19,192 nucleotides of DNA from Xanthoparmelia taractica. Lineage: Eukaryota; Ascomycota; Lecanoromycetes; Lecanorales; Parmeliaceae. The notes under the pieces were generated by a model that worked only from the letters and a program-made list of their open reading frames with translations, made no database searches and had not been told where the DNA came from. Within the stretch, counting starts at the first letter, position 1, and every line of letters begins with the position of its first letter. Below are positions 9,127-17,412 of the stretch, in pieces. A program made the position numbers and the translations under genes. The stretch spans positions 1 to 19,192 of the forward strand of contig JANQBS010000480.1 of NCBI GenBank assembly GCA_033085395.1. The letters are read 5' to 3'.

Positions 9127-9575
9127 ACTATAAGGGAATTAGTCGTTATTATTTAGATTTCGTGCACTAATTATTAACTCTATTGAATATAGTTATTTTA
9201 ACTTTTCCTAACTTATTCTAGCTTATTTTAACTTTTTTTAACTTTTTTTTAACTATTTTTAATACTTTTTAATTCTATTAAAACTTTTTTACTTTTATTA
9301 GAACGTATTTATCTCTTTTTTCTAGAGTTTAGTATCTCTTAGTTTATCTTCTTTTAAATATCTCGAATTAGAATTATTTATTATATTTAGTAATATCTTA
9401 GTAGAAAGAATTTGAACTAGTAATTAATAATACTATTAATAAGCTTATTAATACCTCGACGATAATATAGCTTTATATAGAGATTAAATTAGTAGAAGAG
9501 AATCGTATTAACGAGGCCTTTACGCTACTAGTAGAGAGTCTATCTTCGAAAAGCTTAAATGGTGCTAAGTAGCGA
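9127..9575. repeat. AT-rich flank with a degenerate 10-bp T-rich tandem array
   Basis: From about 9201 to 9300 the sequence runs in units of close to 10 bases with a consensus near ACTTTTTTTA, some units diverged. The rest of the stretch is RIP-type A+T with no gene. The transposon copy just upstream carries the related motif AAAAAAAGTTG near its right end, on the opposite strand. Confidence 0.5.
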
Positions 9576-10040
9576 GTCATCTACCTAGATTTCTTGCAAA
9601 GAGTTCAAAAAGTCGTCGGTTATTCTATGGTCGTTCTGAGCGCTGTTGGGCTTGGCTTATTCGGGGTGGCTGTACTTTCCACCTACTCGATTTGGAGTTA
9701 TCTGCCGTCGGACTCGCTATTTCCCCGTATGTATATCTACATCTCCGCTAGGCTGTTCGTCTCTACGTCGATCGTCCAATGCATTAGCGTCCTGTGGCGG
9801 AATGGGAACTTCCGCTATAGTCGCGCCCGAGCTCTCGTCACTTATGCCGAAGACTCGATCAAGATTAAGATTACACTTGCCCGGCCGTTGAAGGTCGAAG
9901 CCGGATAATATATCAACTTGTGGATTCCTTCCGTAAGCTTCTCGTCCTTGCTGTAGAGCTATCCGTTCGTGGTAATCTCCGGGTTGCACGAGGAGCAAAA
10001 CCAACTAGATCTGTTCGTAGAACCTGAAAATTCTAAATAT
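9576..10040 (+). pseudogene. Ferric reductase (FRE family) fragment with RIP-type nonsense changes
   Basis: One plus-strand frame runs 155 codons and matches the last membrane helices and the start of the FAD-binding domain of fungal ferric-chelate reductases, which pass electrons from NADPH through FAD and haem to external iron. Landmarks are the hydrophobic helices, LFPRMYIYISA, an LWRNG turn, LARPLKVEAG, and YINLWIPSVSF followed by SYPFVV and LDLFVEP. Two in-frame stops break it. TAA at 9906-9908 stands where the family has the Gln of AGQY. TAG at 9954-9956 stands where Gln usually precedes the HPF flavin motif, and that His is Tyr here. All three changes are CA to TA, the RIP signature. 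The N-terminal haem domain and the NADPH domain are missing and the fragment has sharp AT-rich borders, so it cannot be functional. Confidence 0.85.
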
Positions 10041-10690
10041 TAATGCTTTGCAAATTAGCGACGTCAATGCTATATATATGAAGTGCATGCATACAAAGTA
10101 CATGCATCTATGTATAATTTATGCATTCGAGATATATAGTAGCGATATGCATGCTATGCGTATATTGTATCGATATTAATACTAAGTATATTAATTATTA
10201 CCACAGGGGAATAGGGGGAGAACATAAAGACTTTATATATATATCTACTCTATAGAGTGTAGTAAGTAATAATGCTCTTAGGTTTCTCTAACTTTTAATA
10301 ATATATCTAATACTAAGAGCGTTAATTATAATAATAAAATTAGAATTTAAATACTCGCTTTAATCGAAGCTAATATTGTAACTAAGATTATTATTATAAT
10401 TACTAAATTATCTTATTAGATCGTCGATCGTCTTTAGAAGTAAGTTCGTGATAGAGAATATAATTTAATTAAGTTTGAAAAACTTCTCTTATTATATGTT
10501 ACGAATACTCTTCGATCTAGACGCTCTTTAATTATTTTATCGAAAGTTAAGAGTATTATATTAATCGTTATACGAAAGAATCGCTATAAACAAGAAAAGA
10601 TCTCTTTTATACTAAATACTAAGTAAGATTTATTATTAATAATTATTCTTAGAATTCTAAAACGTAATAATTTTTAATTCTATTATGAGC
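10041..10690. other. RIP-type block preceded by an ATGCAT cluster
   Basis: The first 120 bases hold four ATGCAT hexamers (10087, 10102, 10121 and 10147) and a near-direct repeat of about 15 bases (10081 and 10096). From about 10240 on the sequence is TA-rich and stop-riddled with no recognisable gene. Confidence 0.5.
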
Positions 10691-11088
10691 CCGCTCACGC
10701 TCGCTCCTTGCTTTTCCCTTCTCAGCCTTCCACCTCATGCTTCCTTTCATATATATAGCTGTGCTTCCATGTATATCCATTATGTGCTAAATAGTTTTTG
10801 GTAGTCATTATGCCCATGAATCCCACACATATCGTCATACTCTGCGTCATTCCCCGCTTCAACCTATAAGAACCATCCCCATCCTTTCCGCCACACTCTA
10901 CCTATCCACCTTCAATTGGACTTCACTCCCAAACCTCACACTCTCCACCCGAAAAACTCCCCGATACAATTTTCCGATTCTCACTGTCTCCGTTTCGTAT
11001 ACAGCCACAATTTGATTGTCTGTGCGGAGTCAGATCTCGTCCAGCACAGTAGATGTGATGCTCTACTCATGCTACTGATCCGACAATA
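10691..11088. other. 3' flank of the L-amino-acid oxidase gene
   Basis: Composition rises sharply at about 10685, marking the start of the gene island. The stretch is CT-rich on the plus strand. It should contain the 3' untranslated region and polyadenylation site of the minus-strand oxidase gene. No coding frame or RNA gene was recognised. Confidence 0.45.
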
Positions 11089-13881
11089 TTAGATGCTTAT
11101 CCAGCGAGACATGAATGTCTTCGTTATCGCCTTCGCTTCGTCTACCAGACCCAGTTCAAGCATCAGCTGCACGCTTCCTCGAATGCCAGACTCCAACGCG
11201 GAGGCAACTGGGCAATAGTCAGCAATTTGGTCCTTCTTAAGGGCACGCGGTTTATTTGACATACTCCACGCGTGCGTAAAGCTCGAGGTAAGTCAGTAAG
11301 ATGATTCATCGGTGGGATGTGGACCTCCCCGGAGGAGCGGAATGACTTACCTGGTATGCTCCCCGACAAAAATCATCTGCTCCGACATTAGTCTACTAAT
11401 CAGAGTAGTCTGCATGGTCCTTTACATACGTGGTTCTCGGTCTTGAAGTAAGCGGGGATGTACAGCTTGTGCATGCCGATGGATGGCGATGCCCAGCTAG
11501 CGCTCTCGAGCGGATCGAGTACCCAGCACGTCCGGTTATACTTGCCCGTGTACTGATCCCGCGCCACGTCTCCATGGATTTCGATCATAGCGTTCAAAAC
11601 GTACTGGACATGCTCTGCTTCCGTCAACGAAGCGAACCGAAGTCCGAAGTCCCCACTTGAATAGCTTGCCAACATGACACCTGGACCCGTCGCATTCAGA
11701 TTATAGCTGGGGTAGCAGATCGAGCCTATCCCCGGAATGTCGGTCGTTGTGGAACAACCGCCAAATATTGGTAACGCAAAGTGTTCCCAGAAACGTGTCT
11801 GGAACTGGAGTGCGACCTGGGAATGATGAGATTGGAACCGCTCCTGGAAGCTACGGAGCAGAGTCATACCTTGCAGACTGTGATATACGGCATACCGCTA
11901 ATCGCGTCCGTTAAAGTCGGATCAAATCCTGATTCCGGTCAGTACGACAGGTGGTTGTCTCCGGTAACGAAGCAACACACTGGTGTTCGGGAACCTCCAA
12001 CTTCGGATCTTGGAGAAGGGCGCAGCAATCATTGCGTAGTCATATGTTGCATTCTGGAATACAGTATCCGTGAAACTGTTCTTCCATGACAACTGGACCT
12101 GATCTGTTTTGGGCAGAAACTCCGCCCTCTCGATGGCGCGACCCATGGTCGTAATAGCTCCCACATGTGGATAGAACGAGTATGGCAGTCTATTAAGTCC
12201 CTACATCTTGGTAAGCCACGGATCCTTTGCATCGGATACCGTCAAAAGCTACCCCATCAATGGTCCTCCACTTTGTGGCTGAGAAGTACTCGCAGTCGTA
12301 GCTGGCATACTGAGTCAGCAAATGACACTTCCCAAGTGAGACAGGCATCCTACATATCATCCCAAAAAGACTCTCCACCTGGCCCTTTAAGAAATTGATC
12401 GGTAATATTGAGCGAGTATTTGAGGACATTGTGGAAGTAAGCAAACTCGGACCAGTCGTCACCTCCGAGACCGTTTAAGCCAGTGTCCAGGAACGCCTTG
12501 TGAGCAGTGAATTGATTTTTTGCAGCAGCCGCCATGATAGTCGGGTTGCATGTTAGCTTATTATAGGTGTCTGTCAGTTCGGTGAAAAGTGGATCGAGGG
12601 GGAATTGCGCGGTCAAGTTCTTGTTGTTCTTCGCCTCGGTGATGGTTGGCGTTTGGCCATTCGGCTTTTTGATTCCATTGAGGTATTGTAATCCGTTCGG
12701 GTTACTCTGAATCCAGGGAATAAAGTTAACGGTGAAATTTGCATCACCTTTGTTTAGCGTATTCATAAAGTCGGCAAGCTGAAAGGTGAGCTTCATGTCG
12801 TTGACTGGTACCGTCTCATTACTTCCCGCCAATTGGACGCTCTCTGGGAAGCGCCTGCGAGTTTTCGGAGTCAGCATAAGCCAATCAAGATGGTAGGTGA
12901 CCCGTGCGACGCGTCTCAAGAGCAAAGTTGTTCGCAGAATGTGTCCCATAGCTCGGTGAAGGGCACAAAGAGAGTAAAAGGTCAACTCCGAAACTTCACA
13001 TACATAGGTCCCATCTCCTGGTACTGATAATCAAATGGACCACCTTCCAGATATGCTGTGTGGACGCGCCTTGAAATTGATGGCACTAACGGTCAGCGCA
13101 AATTCTTACCTCGCTGGTCATTCCCGCTGCTTACCCTCCAAGTCTCTGGCCTGCTTCAATAATTTCCAAGTTGTGGAAGCCGCTCATGTTCAGACACAGC
13201 TGCGAGACCCATTAGAGCCGCTCATTAAATATAACTATCACCCACCCATGTCATCAAACCGGCCATGCCAGCTCCTACAATGGCAATCTCTGCACGCTGG
13301 GTCAGTCTTACGTCCACACATTGCTAATACTTCCCATCGGACATACTCTTTGCTTTTGCTTCGTTGACGCTGACAGTCCCGATCTCCTTCTCCTTTAGCA
13401 GCTCGACCCCATCGAACCAAGGGCCTTCCGCGTCGATGCCGCTTGCATTGGTCATAGGGATACTAGCCCTCTTGCTCAATCTCGTCCCTTGATCCAACTC
13501 CCTCTTCCTCATCCAGCGTCTGCTGTATTTATGGACCTGTAATGGCTCACTGCGCCCAACAAGCTTATGCTGTGCGGACCAAGCAGAAAGGCAGCCGTCG
13601 GAGGGGATGTCATTGGGGAGGATCCAGACCAGACGATCGGAGCCTTGGTCAGTTACCGTAGAGATCACATGGTGCGCTTCATGCTCGCTGGTTGAAGGGT
13701 GGCACCCGCCATACGAGACTGTAAACGGGTAGGCGCAATCTGGAGTCCTGAATATATGTACGTTTGCCGATTGAGAGTCGAGCGGAATCTTGACTGCAAG
13801 CTTTAAAGGCAGGTTGTCGGCAGTTGCGATAGTGGAGGTCGCAACAAGGCTCAGCAGCCAGGCACACTTCACGCTTATCAT
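11089..13881 (-). CDS. lao: L-amino-acid oxidase (FAD flavoprotein), 12 exons
   Basis: It oxidises L-amino acids to 2-oxo acids, releasing ammonia and hydrogen peroxide. Exons on the minus strand are 13881-13347, 13289-13246, 13199-13135, 13069-13004, 12854-12354, 12301-12253, 12200-11981, 11928-11870, 11816-11430, 11376-11351, 11281-11265 and 11207-11089. They join in phase into 695 codons, about the length I recall for the Neurospora enzyme. Residues 1-21 are a signal peptide. IVGAGMAG (182-189) is the dinucleotide-binding loop, E208 the ribose-binding acid, RLGGR (212-216) the GG motif, and VGEHTSFTHAW (646-656) with ALESGIRG the C-terminal FAD motif. All 11 introns are GT-AG, 46-149 bases long, and most have a CTGAC or CTAAT branch site. 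Intron 7's donor (11980) is the least certain, since CGTTAC at about 11969 is an in-phase alternative. Exon 11 is only 17 bases. The start ATG has A at -3. No frame damage is seen, so the gene is probably active. Confidence 0.92.
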
Positions 13882-13947
13882 GTTGCACCTGTATAGCTAT
13901 TGTGATTGCAGTAGGATTTGCTGGCATTTCCTCGGTGGGAATGCCCT

Positions 13948-13960
13948 ACACTATATAGAC
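13948..13960 (-). promoter_or_regulatory. TATA-like element of the oxidase gene
   Basis: The minus strand reads CTATATAG here, about 70 bases before the oxidase start codon. That is a plausible TATA position for a fungal gene with a short leader. This rests on sequence match and spacing only. Confidence 0.4.
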
Positions 13961-14879
13961 CTACGTCGGCAATATCAAAATTACATAAGGGAAGCTTGTA
14001 GCGAGGCTACGGCGAAGTCCTAGCGCTATGCTCAATAGGGAAAGACTTGCCGAAATATCACACTATAATGCCTCGGAGGAATGGGCTTAGTGGTCCGTAT
14101 GGGAAGAGGATGATGTAATTTCGAAGATCTATGTGCTTCTACACCAATGACAGGAGCATGCAAATACCTGTTGGTGCTAGGGTCCACGAGCACGGAGATG
14201 ACCAGTCGAGGGGATGAGAATAATTTGCTGAACCGGCTGCAGGGGTTTAAGTATTCATGCAATGCTCTCCTTCCTATGCCATCCCCCGTGTTATGAAATT
14301 TGGCAAACAGCCCTACACGTGACTCCGCACTAGTGGCTTGGCAAGGAATTTGGCTACATAGAATTCTTCCTGTATCGTAGACACAATCAGTCGATCCACA
14401 TTTCACAACACCCCGCACTTCCCTCGAGCTCATAAGAGTGGGGCGATAATGAAGCACCGGTATGGATCAGTTGACATTAGCAATTAGTCATCTTATCGCC
14501 GTTCCGACAATCCCATCATTGAGTCATATGCCTGGCGGTGTTTCTTTTTCGCCCATGATAGGTCGACGGGATTCTCACGTCAGCTCCAAGAAGGGAAGGT
14601 GATTCCTGAGCATCCGTTGTCGGTGAGAGGATCCCTTACCGAGGCTTTGGTCCGCATGACGAGAGGATTCGAGGTGCAGCAGATGGGCCATACTAAGGGT
14701 AGCCGGGTCCAGTAATGGGTCGTGGAAAATAATATATGTAATAAAGTGCTGATTGTCTGATGGAGTAGCAACATGAGAAGGATTTAGCTAATGAAATCAG
14801 AAATATGTCCCTTCAGCAATAGACCATGTGCTCGGAAGGTACCTAGTTCGCTAACCGGAACTCCACATCCGTCTCCACG
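13961..14879. other. Upstream region of the oxidase gene, no other gene supported
   Basis: About 900 bases of mixed composition. Open frames such as 14032-14457 on the minus strand start with GTG and have an amino-acid mix typical of non-coding DNA. The stretch probably holds the oxidase promoter. Several GATA or TATC tetramers occur, the type of site bound by fungal nitrogen regulators, but at a density that chance could give. Confidence 0.4.
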
Positions 14880-15260
14880 TGTTAAATATCTTGTCAAGAT
14901 AAGGCTGACTAATGACGCGGGGTAAAGGAAGTCTCGAGTACAATAGACTTTTCGTTAAATTAATCCGCACCCGGGGATTTACCGCGAAATCTCGGTATTT
15001 CGCAAATAATATAATCTACGTCTCGGTGAAATGCTCGCCCTTTCCTACTTCCAGGCCAAGCGCTACCCCTTTAGATTTAGCGCCGCCTCTTCGGGCAAGG
15101 CGCTCGACATCGCCTCACCCGCCGCTTTCTTCTAGATATAAAGATCTATCTCTCTCGCTATTTTCCTACTTTCTTTATCTTTTTTTTTTCTATATTAGTG
15201 TTCTCATTCATGAAGGCATACACATCGGGACCAAGCAGTACTGTAGATAGATGATTGGGC
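14880..15260. other. Possible solo LTR or promoter-like relic
   Basis: The sequence opens TGTTAAATATC and immediately forms the palindrome TATCTTGTCAAGATA (14887-14901). It carries a hairpin GCGAAAT/ATTTCGC (14984-15003), a TATAAA at 15136-15141 followed by a CT-rich tract, and then leaves the motif set near 15220-15260. A TG start, an internal TATA box and a CT-rich initiator are what a retrotransposon long terminal repeat looks like. I found no matching CA end with a 5-bp target duplication, so this is only a suggestion. Confidence 0.25.
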
Positions 15261-15590
15261 CGTCCCAACGCTAAGGTCAGCAGTCAGTAGGCCCAGCTAG
15301 GTCGTTAGCAGGCCTAGATGGGCCCCTGGACGTGCCCCAGCGCTAGAAAACTCCCTACACCTATGCGGCATAGACCTGGAGTGTCTAACTAGATAGCTAT
15401 ATACAGGCGTGGGTGGGTGGGACAAAGAATGCGATTGCTCTGAGTGAGAAGAATTCGAATAAAGAGCCAACTGATGGTGTGAGACCCATACATATAGTGC
15501 TCTCGAGGACACGTGTTCCCCGCATGTGCGCATGCATCTGGAACAGGGGCTGGATTATGAGACACACTAACCCATAGTCCCACTATTCGA
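15261..15590. other. Right edge of the gene island, nothing identified
   Basis: Mixed-composition DNA with GGCC-rich short repeats (about 15268-15350) and a GGTGGGT run near 15412. Open frames on the minus strand here lack convincing protein character. Composition drops to RIP-type A+T at about 15590. Confidence 0.35.
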
Positions 15591-15932
15591 TCTTTCTATT
15601 ATTTCCTCGTTTCTTCTCGTATTATAAGAATCTATATAAGTTTTCTTACTCTCTATTATCTAATTAAATTCTATTAATTATTATTAATCTTTATATTTTA
15701 ATCTTATATAAGATATTTAATTAAATAATCTTTCTTTTCGAAATTACTTTACGTTATCTCTTATTCTTATCGTCTTCTAATCTAACTACTTTTATCTATA
15801 ACTAGAATTAGCGATAAAGTCGAACTCTCTTATTAGCTATCTTAAATCTTATTATACGCTCTATAACTTAGCTTTTAATAAAAAAAAAGATAATTTCTTT
15901 TTTAATTATATTAGAGCGTCTTATTACTCGAC
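15591..15932. other. RIP-type AT-rich block
   Basis: TA-rich sequence with very few CpA or TpG and retained CpG. No gene or domain was recognised. It forms the left flank of transposon copy 2. Confidence 0.6.
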
Positions 15933-15940
15933 TCTATTAC

Positions 15941-16216
15941 TACGGGTCGGAAAGGTGTGGTATATTTGATGGTATGGAACTAGTTTTTCGAATACCATAT
16001 CGAAAGGTATAAGATATCCCATACTTCCATTAAGTTTTTAATAAATATATTACGTAATATTTTTTTATATTCTAAAAATACGTAAAAAGCTTAAGCGAAC
16101 GCTTATATAATTATAAAATTCTATAAATAGATTAAAAAGATATAATTTTTTATAAAAAGTTGAGAAAAAGTTGAAAACGACTATGTTCAACAGATACCAC
16201 ACCTTTCCGACCCGTA
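15941..16216. mobile_element. Miniature DNA transposon copy 2 (hAT-like, 8-bp target duplication)
   Basis: The element is 276 bases long, with the same 23-bp perfect terminal inverted repeats as copy 1 (15941-15963 and 16194-16216). It is bordered by a different but again perfect 8-bp duplication, TCTATTAC (15933-15940 and 16217-16224). It has about 35 bases near the left end that copy 1 lacks. These include ATGGTAT (15969-15975) and ATACCAT (15992-15998), which can pair as a hairpin. It has no coding frame. Two insertions with independent, uneroded target duplications confirm a mobile family that duplicates 8 bases. Confidence 0.88.
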
Positions 16217-16224
16217 TCTATTAC

Positions 16225-17381
16225 TTTAAATCTTTTTATCTCGATATTTCTATATTAATTATTATTTTATTATCGCTTAGCTAATCTACGACTCTATAAC
16301 GATATTAATAAAAATTTTAACTTATAGCGAGTACTTTAAAGCGAAGTAACTATTTAATATAAAGATAATTATTATATAACTAACGAGAGAAATATACTTT
16401 TATAAGTCTATTTAATCGAGTAAATAGAGATTTTTTTTCGATCGTAATTAAATAATATCGTATAAGAAAAATTATAAATATAGCGAAGTAGCGACGATAA
16501 GTTAAAATTAAGAAGTGAAGTTAAAATATAATATATTCGCCTTAATTAATAGTATTATTAACGTATCTACCTCGCTACGAGAATTAGATTTTCGTATTTA
16601 TCTCGTTTTAATAACGAAATCTTAAGACGTTAATCTCACTTTTCGCTATTAATCGAAGAGAATATAATCTATCTAACTCGTTGAAGAAATCTTAGCGTCT
16701 AACACGTAGATAGCTATAATTTAACGTATCTTAATTATTTAATATCTTCGAGAAATCTAGTAAAATCTTAATAGATATAGAATATTAATTAAATACGAAG
16801 TAATAAGAATTGAAAGACTATATTAAAATATATTACGAGATTCAAGATAAATAAGTAAAAATAAATAATTAAGATTATTAAAGAGAAGTAAATAAAAATA
16901 TAAGAATAAGAGAGACGATATTAGAATAACGTCTTTTACGATTATCGATCGAAGAGAGTATAAATATAATATAGTCGCTAAATATAACTTAGAAGCGTAT
17001 ATAATTCTTATCTCGCTCTATACTAAAGCGTCTCGAATTTCTAATTTTAGACTCTATATATAACTTCTTTATTTATATATAAAATATAATAATATTAATT
17101 AATTTAAATTCTATTTAATTTTATTAATTTTTTATTAAAGTTAAATTAACTAATAAAGAATTATTTATAACGTTAATTAATAATATTCTCGTTATCTATA
17201 GAGAAAGATATAATTTTACGATTTCTAGATTTAATAACTATTAAGATAGATTACTTAACGATTATAATTTATTCGAAGTTTTTAATTCGATTAGCTCGTC
17301 GTCTAAAAATTCTATTAATCTATTATTTTATAAATATATATTAGATCTTAAAGACACTAAATTATATATCGAAGATAGAAT
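16225..17381. other. RIP-type block including a CpA- and TpG-free stretch
   Basis: Between 16844 and 17354 I find not one CA and not one TG dinucleotide in about 511 bases, while CG occurs repeatedly. This is the expected end state of RIP. All frames are full of stops and the original element cannot be identified. Confidence 0.75.
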
Positions 17382-17412
17382 TACTGGTCGGAAAGGTCTA
17401 ATATATTTGATG
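17382..17412 (+). mobile_element. Diverged single end of the same transposon family
   Basis: TACTGGTCGGAAAGGT followed by a TATATTTGATG tail matches about 25 of the first 30 bases of copy 2. The sequence after it (about 17412-17440) resembles the family's TATCCCATAC interior. No opposite end was found downstream, so it is a truncated or internally replaced copy, or a related subfamily whose other end has decayed. Confidence 0.6.

Noticed and set aside
12855..12985. Upstream extension of oxidase exon 5 to a start at 12985
   Set aside because: These residues are intron 4 read through. The family sequence GPM-RFP is restored only by splicing from 13004 to 12854.
14032..14457. 141-codon minus-strand frame
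   Set aside because: It begins with GTG, its amino-acid mix is that of non-coding DNA, and it lies in the oxidase upstream region.
14912..15250. 112-codon plus-strand frame starting with ATG
   Set aside because: It is low in complexity (Pro/Ser-rich, then Phe/Leu/Tyr-rich from a CT tract) and coincides with hairpins and a TATA-like motif. It is not a credible protein.
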